Shown here: positions 23,749 through 34,400 of the stretch, in pieces
Layout of the letters: every line of letters begins with the position of its first letter
Position numbering within the stretch: position 1 is the stretch's first letter
Assembly (NCBI GenBank): GCA_014529385.2
Contig: CM043971.1
Location: forward strand, 52,427,209 to 52,491,208
DNA length: 64,000 nucleotides
Reading direction: 5' to 3'
DNA from: Adiantum capillus-veneris
Lineage: Eukaryota > Streptophyta > Polypodiopsida > Polypodiales > Pteridaceae
Position numbers and translations under genes: made by a program
The notes under the pieces: model-generated
The model's database searches: none
Told to the model about the DNA's origin: nothing
The model's input: only the letters and a program-made list of their open reading frames with translations

Positions 23749-26700
23749 TCATTCAACACCCATCATCTGTCGGCAATATGCAAACCGCTCTGCTGGAAGA
23801 CTCTTGGTCAAAAGATCTGCAGGATTGTCATCTGTGTGCACCTTGACAAGTGTAATGCTCTTGTCATCAAGCACACTTCTGATAAAATGATACTTCACCT
23901 CTATGTGCTTTGTCTTGGCATGAAAAACAGGATTCCTTGCAAGCATAATAGCACTCTGACTATCACAGTGTAGCACAGGAACCGGTGACTTAATGCCAAG
24001 CTCTTCTACCAAACGCATGAGCCACAAAGCTTCTTTACATGCCTCAGTGGCAGCCACATACTCAGCCTCAGTGGTAGACAAAGCAACACATTTTTGCAGT
24101 CTAGAAATCCAAGAAACTGCACCTCCTGTGAATGTAAACACATATCCAGATGTAGACTTCCTGCAATCTGGATGTCCAGCAAAATCTGCATCTGTAAAAC
24201 CATGCACAGATGTCTCACTCTTCCCAAAACAAATGCACAAGTCTTTAGTGCCTTTCAAGTATCTCAAGATACACTTCACTGCTTCCCAATGCTTTTTGCC
24301 AGGATTGCTCATGTACCTGCTTAACACTCCCACCGCAAATGCAATGTCCGGACGTGTAGCAACCATAGCATACATCAAACTGCCAACGGCTGATGCATAA
24401 GGAATCTTGGCCATTTCAGCCCGCATATCATCTGTGTTTGGGCAGTCATGTGCAGTCAGTTTTACATATGGAGGCAGCGGAGTACCAAGTGCCTTCCCCC
24501 CATCCATATGAAAACGATGTAGCACCTTATTAACATAATCTCGTTGAGATAGATACAGATGCCTGTTAGGTCTATCTCGAGAGATACGCATGCCCAAAAT
24601 ATGATTCGCATCACCAAGATCCTTCATGTCAAAGCGATTCTTTAAGCTTTGCTGTAATGCATCCAACTCCGTGACATTTTTACCCGCAATAAGCATGTCA
24701 TCAACATACAAAATCAGCAATAGACGAGATCCATCACTTGCCATTTTGATATACAAACAGTGATCAGAATTACTTCTTTTGTATCCTTGAGACCTCATGA
24801 ATGTATCAAACTTGTGATACCATGCACGGGGAGACTGTTTCAAACCATACAAGCTCTTCAAGAGTCTACATACTTTCTTCTCTTGCCCCTTTGACACAAA
24901 ACCTTCTGGCTGCATCATATAGATCATCTCAAGCAAATCGCCATGCAAAAACGCTGTTTTGACATCCATTTGCTTTAACTCCATATCTTCAGAAGCAACC
25001 AGGCCTAAAACAAGACGTAATGTGGCAAGCTTTACAACAGGAGAAAAAATCTCATCAAAATCAACACCATGCTTTTGCTTGTACCCTTTAGCAACCAAAC
25101 GTGCCTTGTACTTAGAAGAAGCATCAGATGTGACCTTGGTCTTGTAAACCCATTTACATGGCAGAGCCTTATGCCCTTTAGGCAAATCAACCAAGTCCCA
25201 TGTATGGTTTTTCTCCAAAGACTGCATTTCCGAAACCATTGCTTTGAACCATTTCTTACTGTCTTCCCGTTGCATAGCCTCTTTGTAGCAAGACGGCTCA
25301 CCACAATCAGTAAGCATGACATAGTCCAAAGACGGTTTATATCTATCGGGGGGCCTTGTCACCCGAGTAGACCTACGCACCCAATGATCCATAACAGGTG
25401 GATTTTCAGCCTGTAAACCATCAAAAACAGCAGGCTGTTCAGCCGGTTGCATCGCAACAACGGGCGGTATAGGACGATCAACCTGTTCCCCTACCTGTGG
25501 TGCATCAATGGCAACTTGTTGGGGCTGATTTTCAGCAGCTAATGGCTGATTTTCAGCACCATTTTCAGCATGTAAAGGCTGCTGAACATTGGGCCTTTTT
25601 GGCTGTCCATATGTAACATCTTCACGAAAAACAACCCGGCGCACTTCCTCGACCTTTGTGGGCTTGTTGTGCATGCAATTCTCATTGAAGATGACATCAT
25701 TGCTGCGTATGATTTTCCGTAATGCGGGATCCCATAATCTATACCCCATTTCACCATCCTCACCATATCCTAGGAAAATGCATTTATGAGACTTTGGTTC
25801 TAGTTTGGTGCGCAGTTCACTCCGGATGTGAACATAGGCCTCACAACCAAACACTCTTAAATGTGCATATGAGGGTGGCTTGCCAGACCACACCTCCTCA
25901 GGCACCTTTCCACCCAAAGCCTTGCTAGGTGAGCGATTAATCAAGTGAATAGCTGTTTGCACAGCTTCTGTCCAAAAACCATGAGGTAATGCAGCATGTG
26001 ACAGCATACTCCGAACTTTCTCTTGGATAGTCCGGTTCAACCTCTCTGCAACTCCATTCTGAGAGGGATTAAAAGAAGCCGTGAGCTCTCTTTTAATACC
26101 TTTAGTAGCACAAAAGTCAATAAATGCTTTTGATACATACTCCCCCCCATTGTCTGAGCGCAAAGACCTAAGCTTCTTGTCTGTTTGATTCTCAACAAAC
26201 GCAAGAAACTTCTTGAAAGTATCCAAAACATCGCTTTTAGCACGTATTGGATACACCCACACCTTACGTGTAGCATCATCGATAAACGAGACAAAATATT
26301 TCTTTCCTCCTAAGGACAATTGTGGCATTTCACATACATCGGAATGCACTAAGTCTAACCTGTCAGACTTCAAAGAAAAAGACCTTTTGTGCGGTGTTTG
26401 ACTGTGCTTACCATAAATACAGTGCTCACAATGAGAAAAATCAGCATACCTCAAACACGGCAAATAACCACAACGAGACAGAGTTTCCATTCCTCTTTTA
26501 CTCATGTGTCCCAACCGGCCATGCCACAAAGAAACACTTGGCTGCTCGGTTACGGCGACAACATGGTCACGCACACTAGATACATGCAAAGGATACAAAG
26601 TGTCCGATTTACAACCCTTGGCTACAATCCGGGCCCCTTTACAAATTTTCCACTTGCTATCACCAAAAGTGGTGTGATAGCCTGCATCATCTAGCTGCCC

Positions 26701-27848
26701 TGTACTAATCAAACTCTTCTTGAGTTGTGGCACATGGCGCACTTTGTGCAAAACAAAAGTCATATCATCAGCAAAGGAAAACTGGACACTGCCAATACCT
26801 GCAATGTCACATGCATAGTTATCTCCCAAATAAACAGTGCCCTGCACCTCACCTGAGTACTGTGTAAACCAATCCCTATGAGGTGTTACATGAAAGGAGG
26901 CACCTAAATCAAGAATCCAAGTATGCATGTCCACATCAGAACCCATAGCAAGGGTATGTGCATCCACAGAAGAGGCATTGAGTATATCAGTGCTGCTGTC
27001 ACTGTCACAACTACTAGCAACATTGATTTCCTCAATCAACACAGTGCTCTTCTTGGCATTTCCCTTGTCCTTTGCATCAGTTTCAGCACCCTTGTTCTTC
27101 TCTTTCTTCCACTCATAGCATTCCCGTTTATAATGCCCTTTCTTTCCACAATGATGACACACAACATCTTTCCTACGAGATTTGCTGCGTGCCCTGTCCT
27201 TACTGTCAGATTTCTCCCTCTGTTGAGACCTGCCTCTCAAGTGCAATGCATTAGAAGACCCACCTGTGGTGTTCTTCCTGTTCATCTCTTCCATCAAGAG
27301 AGAACTCTCTACATCTGCATACTTAAGTGACGCACTTGAGTTACTAAGAGCTGTCCGGAATACATCCCAACTCTCGGGCAATGTGCATAGCAGAAAAGTA
27401 GCTTTGAACTCCTCATCAATCGTGAATTTCAGCTCTGTCAGTTGGCTGAAAATAGAATTGAATTCATTGAGGTGCACTGACATGTGCCTGCCCTCCTTCA
27501 TGCGGAGATCCATAAGCTTCTTAAGCCAATACACTTACTGGCAGCACTCTGCTATGCATACAACTCGTCTAAACGCTTCCACATGCCCCATGCTGTCTGC
27601 TCATTCTCTACATTGAAGAGTAAATTGTCAGACACCGAAAGCATGATCGTGGAGCGAGCCAACTCGTCCACTTCTTCCCATTCTTCAACCTCCATATCAA
27701 CCGGTTTCACACCCTGTAACTTAATAGGTTTCGCCTGTTTCTTCTGCAACATCACATTATAACATTGCTTCTTCCACATAGCAAAGTTATGGGCACCTTC
27801 AAGCTTGCGAATGTGCAACAAATTGCCACTTTCACTGCTAGAAGCCAT
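23749..27848 (-). pseudogene. Copia D gag-pol polyprotein, TAG plus frameshift
   Basis: Same layout as C: ATG at 27848, the same TAG (27554-27552), then an open 1261-residue segment. Besides the shared amber codon, one base is missing near 27535 (TACACTTACTGG against TACACTTTACTGG in C), so the N-terminal Gag piece is out of frame with the rest. In protease the catalytic Asp-Ser-Gly reads WILDLGASFH, replacing a residue conserved in retroviral-type aspartic proteases. Zinc knuckle, integrase, RT and RNase H motifs are intact and match C. D could not make active protease itself. Confidence 0.9.
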
Positions 27849-28389
27849 TCTGAGTGATTGCAAACACTGAAACCCTGGTTTGCCGACCTAAACACGCCCA
27901 AATGTTCGCAATCGGACAAAAAACAGCTTGCTGTTACAGAAAAACAGCGAGCAAATTTCACGCGAAATCACCCCAAAACGGCGTACATTCACTGCCAAAC
28001 CCTTACCAAAGGTTTCCACAAGGTGTATACATCATTTGCTTGCTGAAATTCCCTGTTTTAGGGCAAAAATCAGACCTGTAAACACCTGTTTTGCTGAATT
28101 TTCAGAACCTCGTTGGTGGAAACACCTGTAAGATTGACCTGTGAGACTTGCCCTAATGAAATTGCATCAAATTGACCCCGAAATTGGTCAATTTCAGCAG
28201 AAATAGGCTGCTGTTCGCCAGTTTTTGAAACCCTAATTTTGGGGAAACTGTCACCGGAGGTCGATTCTACACGGTGAGAGGATCCCTTCGCGACAGAGTT
28301 GATCGAAAACGGTTGAATATCCTTCCCGCAGCGAGCAAGAACAGAATTCTGATCTGTGTTGCGAAAATGGCTCTCTTGGAAACCCTATA

Positions 28390-28401
28390 GCTCTGATACC
28401 A
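28390..28401 (-). promoter_or_regulatory. Primer-binding site of copia D
   Basis: The minus strand reads TGGTATCAGAGC, two bases from the LTR at 28404. Confidence 0.9.
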
Positions 28402-28403
28402 TG

Positions 28404-28684
28404 TGTGGGGGAGCAGGAGAGAGAGCCCACTTGCTATCCTATGCAATGAGAGTGAAGGAGAAGAGGAGAGTGGCGCAGAAGAAGCCCACGCAGAGAAGAA
28501 CGTGAGAGAGAGAGAGAACGCACGTCAAAATCTGGGAGAGGTCACGATTTTTTTTATTTGAGCTTGACCTTTGAGTATATGAGTAAGTGACTAGGGGGCC
28601 ATTCACAGTCGGACCCCCTCACTTATAAGTCTTTTAACTTATAAGTTAATAAGTACAAGGCACTTAGGCCTTTATTCCCTAACA
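28404..28684 (-). repeat. 5' LTR of copia D
   Basis: 281 bp, about 98% identical to 23389-23669 by eye. Confidence 0.9.
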
Positions 28685-28895
28685 AAAATAACCTAACAAC
28701 AGTACAAAACAAAGATATATACTATGGGGTCCTAAGTTGATCGATGTGAACCAAGCAAAAGACCAAGCAAAAAATGGGCGGCTTGTTGGGATAGCTGAAT
28801 CACAAGAGATCTAGCATCGGTCGTTGGCGAATCTCATCAATTTCCTCCATGGTTAGTAGTCTGACCGGGCGTCGTGCATGCCTGGCCAGCGTGCT

Positions 28896-30579
28896 CTAAA
28901 TTTTCTGTCGTAGCCTCCGTCGATGCTGTGTAGTTCTTCGCAGTCGCGGGCGCCTGGATTTCCCCAGTTCAATCACTCGGTCAATCAGTGTGCCTCTGGT
29001 ATGAGACGAGGGGGAGCTCTGCTGTGGGAGTGGCTCTTGCTGCTGTCCCGTGTCTGCTCTGAAGAAGTCTGTGATCCGTCTTTGAGACTGGCTAGCCTCG
29101 CTATTCATCAGGCTATCTCTGTGTCTGCGCAGCTCGAGCAAGAACAAACCCAGACATCTCTGATCTTCGTATCCCATGACTCTTGAGAGTGGTCCAAAAC
29201 CTTCTCTGAACAAGCAATGGAAGCGGCCTCGTATCTCGTAGTAGACGGGGCAGCGACATGTATAGTGTAGCTCTGTCTTAGGTTCCATGTTACACAAGGG
29301 GCATGTCCTGTCCTCTGCTGGTACTCCGCTGTATCTCCCCGTCTCAATCCGCAACTGGTGAGAAGATATGCGTAACTGGCCAATAGCACATCGTATCCCA
29401 TGAGACAAGTGGGTATCCATGTATTTGGGTCTCGCCACAAAACCATCTTCCGTAAGCTGGAGAAGGTGGTCTCTGTAAAAAGCCATCTTCGTACCCAATT
29501 CCTGTGCTGGTTGTATCCATGTCCTTCTGGTGTCTAGCTGGGTCAGGTCTTGGCGTATGAGCTTGGTGATCTCTGACTGTGTAAGGGTGAGAGATGGTGC
29601 ATCCAATGAGTAATGGAATGGTGGCAGCCGGTCTATGCTGAACCCATGTGCCTGAAACCATGATGTCATCTCCCCATACCAGCATGTTGTATCTCCTTGT
29701 ATGGCTAACTGTCGAGAGGCTTCAAGTGCTCGCTCTAGGAAGTGCCCATGTGCGGTTTATGAAGGAGACTGATATGGTGAGCGCCTCCACCACAAGTGGG
29801 GGGGCCGCTAGCTCTGCTCGGATACTGGCCCGTGGTACTGATGCCTTGGCTCTAATGAGCCGCGAGATCATAGAGACGAGAGGTTTCTCCATGTTCCCCC
29901 ATCCGTCTGAGCGACCCGGCCTCCCGTGGTGATCCAGTGAAGGTCCCCATATCTCGGTTCCATAGAGCAATGCTGAAGCCACCAAGGTGTCAAAGAGCCA
30001 GAGCTTCGTCCGGGGCTCTTGAAACTGAACCTGTGAACACATCCTCTCCAATCTACCCAATGCTGCGTGGGCTCTAGTAAGTCTGGTTTCTACTGCTCTT
30101 CTGAGTGAGAATGTAGGTCCACTAAAAACCACTCCAAGGTAAGTGTAAGCGTCTGTGTACTCCACAGTCTCCTGGCCGTATGTGAGTGTAGGTGCTGACC
30201 TCTGATCCACTGTGGGGAGGTATTAAACACCGTAACCTTGGTTTTACCCAGGTTGACAGACAAACCACTTTCGTGGGCAAACGTATGCAGAGCATCCAAT
30301 TGACAATGCATTCCCTGTGGGGATTCGGAGATCAACACTATGTCATCAGCATATAACAAAAGTGGAATCCATGTCCCTGCCAACTGAGCACCTTTATCCC
30401 CATCGCTGTCAATGTAGTCAGAAATCTCATCCACATACATACCGAAAAGAGTGGGAGAGAGCGGGCAGCTCTGCTTCACCCCAATAGTGGAGTGAACTGG
30501 TGTAGAAAGTCCCTCCGGGGTGCGTACATGCCCTACTACTGATCGGTACAATGCCATGATCCCCCAAATGAGTTCTGTG
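28896..30579 (-). pseudogene. LINE ORF2, C-terminal part (RT and zinc domain)
   Basis: The reading frame is open at the truncated 5' end (ELIWGIMALYRSVV). Non-LTR reverse transcriptase motifs follow: GVKQSCPLSPTLFG, then LLLYADDIVLIS with the catalytic YADD, then LGKTKV. A frameshift near 30200 moves to YTYLGVVFSG and the thumb region (KLWLFDTLVASALLYGTEIW). A second shift near 29690 leads to the C-terminal part, with a Cys/His cluster (CPLCNMEPKTELHYTCRCP) typical of the ORF2 tail. The endonuclease and the start of RT are missing, as expected from 5' truncation during insertion. The clade was not assigned. Confidence 0.85.
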
Positions 30580-30591
30580 GGAGAGAGAGAG

Positions 30592-31481
30592 CAGCATTGT
30601 ACTGTGATTTTGTGTCACTCTTGTGCATCATCCATTGCTACTTTGACAGGTTTCACTGTATAGGCAGCCCTTCCCTTCTTTTTCTAGTAATAGATCCTCA
30701 ACAGTTGATTTTCTTAGTCCTTATTTGAAAATTTTGGGTGACAAAAGACTCTGCACATGCTGATCTGAGTTGTATCCAAGAGCCATGACAGCATTCAGTA
30801 TGCAGATCATTGTGTAATGTATGCTTGTGTCTGAATGTATGTTGCATCCGTTGTGGAAGAGTGTATTGATGCCTAGTTCTGCAGCCACTATTGGACAGAG
30901 GACATTCCCATAAAATTTAAGTTTTGTTATATTTAGTGAATACTTCATGATCGAGCTAATCGATTGTTGTGTCTTGTGGATGACTACCATAAGTCTTTAA
31001 CTGTGAACTTTGCTTTATAGGTGGAATCATCTAGTTATTTAAGTGCACACAGTGCACAAGGTGAATGCTTTGAGAGAACCATGTAGTAATCAGAAGTTAA
31101 CCAATGCATAGACTAAAACATCCACGTTTTGCATTTTCTGTTGTCCTTGATTATGATGCCAGACGATTTGGGCATTTAGACCTCAAAGACCACTGAATGT
31201 GCTCGTGGAACTTTCTTCCATATGAGACCATGGATGCTGGCTTATATGTTTGTTTGATTTGGTAATTTTGGCTCTTACACTACGAGTGTCTAGGTTTGGA
31301 GATGATAGAACTGATCAAAAGTTTTTCTGTTATTTTACCACACAACTCAAGGTCAATTTTATGGTCTACTTGTGTATCTGAAAAATTAAAGTTTACTTTC
31401 TGAGAAGCGTGCTTGTCATTCTTACTTAAAGATTCATTCTTGCATTGTTTAGTGTGCTCAAGTTTGAAACGTTTTTGACAG
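30592..31481. other. Intron or 5' flank of the exonuclease gene, no exon identified
   Basis: AT-rich sequence without a recognised coding segment or element. Missing upstream exons may lie here or left of the LINE. An acceptor-like GTTTTTGACAG precedes the first visible exon. Confidence 0.4.
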
Positions 31482-34400
31482 CACGTATTGCTCGGAACCG
31501 AGAACAAGCCCTTTTTCGACGATACAATAAGCAAAATCTCATAAATAGAACAATACGTAATACATGTCGGTTGCATGTTTTTTCTGGAGGAGCCCAGCAT
31601 TCAAGCTTAGCTGGTGTAATTGATCTTGCATATGGTGGACCTACAGCAATAAGTAGTCAGCAAGATATCGGGCTTGTGCAGGATCAATATGGTTTAAATG
31701 CTTCCTTCAATGGAGTGCCCCAGAATTGCACCAATTTTCAAGGGCTTGAAGTAGTTGTGAATGAGCCCACTATTACCACAGAAAAGAGTGAGGTGCTTGC
31801 ATCAGTGTCATCAAAAGCAGCACAAGAGTTTGACTATGTTGTGGTGATCGACTTTGAAGCAACATGTGACAAAAATATGGAGAAACTTAAGCCGCAGGAG
31901 ATTATTGAGTTTCCGTCTGTTCTGGTGGACTGCCGACGATTAACTCTAGGTGACTGTTTTCAGACATATGTGAGACCAGAGCATCATCCTATTTTGACAG
32001 ACTTTTGTACTCATCTTACTGGCATACAGCAAGAGCAGGTTAGGCTTCATCTCATCATCTTTTTTTGATCCAAGACCTATGATTCTGTAGTTTTCTTTCT
32101 TTTCCTCAGTTTTGCATATTGCAATATCTGTACCTACAATTTCTCCTCTCTTTCTGCACTCGTGCCCACAGACAGATGTATGAAGGCATGCATGCATCTG
32201 CGTATGCTAAGTACACATACACATATACATAGATCTACACATACTTACGCATACATCTACACAGAGATACATACATACATACACATACACGTACACGTAC
32301 ATCTACACATACAACATTTCATACATATACATAGAGATATACATATACTACATACTCACATGCATACAAATACACCTACATATTTTTATACATATGCTTA
32401 AACATATACCTATACCTATATGTATACATATACATACACTTCGTGTGGTGTGTGGTATGTGGTGTGAGCGTTTGTTGTGGGTTACAAGTTGCGCAATTCA
32501 TTTTGATTTGCATACATACAATGCTTTTTGTCGTTATCACATTTATTGCGTTTACAAATGCACACTACACACACATTTAAAAAAAAAAGCTAGAAATCTT
32601 CTATGAAAATAATGTCTCATGGGCAGAGTCCTCAGGGTAAATTATACTACATACTTTGATTCCAAAATCAACAAATGTACAAACCAAATACCAAGACTCT
32701 TTCTTGGTTCTCAATCTCTTAAATCTCTTACAGATACATTTTTATTCAGTCAAAGGAATTCTTCGCATACTCTGTCATGAGCATAGCAAGAGAAATGTTC
32801 TCTCTATCAACACCACATGTGGGTAGAGCAACATCCCCACACTCTAGAGAAGAAAATGGATTGGCTTCAGAAGAAGATGAAGCTTGAATAGGTGGTTCCT
32901 GTGGAGGAGGATCCCTGCATTTGTAAACGTGTATAACCTAAAGAGCCTTTGAAGTTTGACTGCCTTTGTGCTATCTTCTCCTCTTCTTTGCTTCCTTTCT
33001 TTTTGCTCTCTTTGCATCCAACCTCCTTGTCGAAGCTTGAACCTGCCTCTCCTATGCGTCTGCCGTCTATACTTTGGATGCTCTACTTTCCATGTGCATC
33101 GAACTGGCATAGGTCTTGCTCTACCGCAGACAAAACAATGTCTCAAACGCCAAATTAGAACATTCGTTACTCAACGTCCCCTCCATTTATTGTATGGAGA
33201 GAGATAAATTGAGGAGCATTTTTCACATCTTTGGCTCGTAGCAGTCCCACCTTAGAGATGCTTGCCAACATTATAGGTTTGCATACTACCCGTCTCCTTT
33301 TCCAATAGTAGTAGAGCATATCACGGCCAACACCAATATTTGTTAGTTGAGGATGTCGTGTCCACTACACATGATCCGCTATCTCCTTCTCATTCCATAT
33401 TTACAGAAAATGTAAAAATCTTTAATATTCTCTCATATTACTTTTTATTTAAAGCACAATCAGAGCTTGATAGCACGCCCAAGCCTCAACGGGCTCACAC
33501 GATCTGTGATTCATTCTGATGCGAGATCATGTGCACCCCATTTCCATTTTCCAAGTTTATTCTCCATCACTTGTGCGAACATGCAAAATGCTATAGGCAG
33601 CAGACAAACAATCATTAGTGCTTTCGATGCTATTCCACACGACTGTTGCTTTGGTATATAGAGCAAATTAGGTCTGCGCGTAGAGCTATACACATTCCAT
33701 TTGTACTTATTTCATCTACATCTGCATCTATTCTTACATCGGCATCGGCATTGGCATCGGCATCATTACCTGCTTCAGCTTTACCTCTTACCCCCAACAA
33801 GGGCAGAAGGAAAGCCGCTTCACCTCTGCCTTGTACATACATTTGTCAAGCAATATACACTTCTATTGCATATGCTTATGAGAAGTGCTAGCTCCAACAT
33901 CACCCCCTTTTGAGCATGTGTCAAAACCTTTGACCTTTGCTCTAGTGAAGTGATCTTAGTTATAGAATACGTGGGTTGTAAAGCAAAGGCTTTAAGGTAA
34001 AGCTGCAATACATTTGGTGACCCTATCTATTCAATTTCTTCCATCCACTTCCCATCCATAGGTAGATAGTTCTTGAACCTCACCAAATAACATCTTGCAA
34101 CTTTTCCGTTAACTTTTATGTCTTTGTGTGCCAAAATTTTCTGAGGTACCAAGATCTCATCAAGTTTCTCAACTTCAGGTTGATCTTCATCTGGCATATC
34201 TTCCGGCACATCTTCCACAAAAGGTCTTAGAAGACTCAAATGAAATGCATTACGAATCTTCCAATTGTCTTGCAACTTCAGCTTGTATGCAATATCGCTG
34301 ATCTTGTCAATTACTTGAAAAGGCCCATAGTAGCGCATATTGAGCTTTGGAAACAACCTCTCCTTGCCCTTCATCTTCTTTAATCTTGCTTTTCAAATTG

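Larger units (their letters stand above)
23389..28684 (-). mobile_element. Copia element D, complete insertion, 5296 bp
   Basis: Perfect target duplications AAAAT lie at 23384-23388 and 28685-28689. LTRs 23389-23669 and 28404-28684 are 281 bp each with about 5 differences. Internal sequence is almost identical to C, with 7 amino-acid differences over 1261 residues, yet the LTRs belong to a distinct variant. Confidence 0.93.

Noticed and set aside
32162-32401. His/Thr-rich open frame
   Set aside because: Produced by the TACA-type simple repeat.
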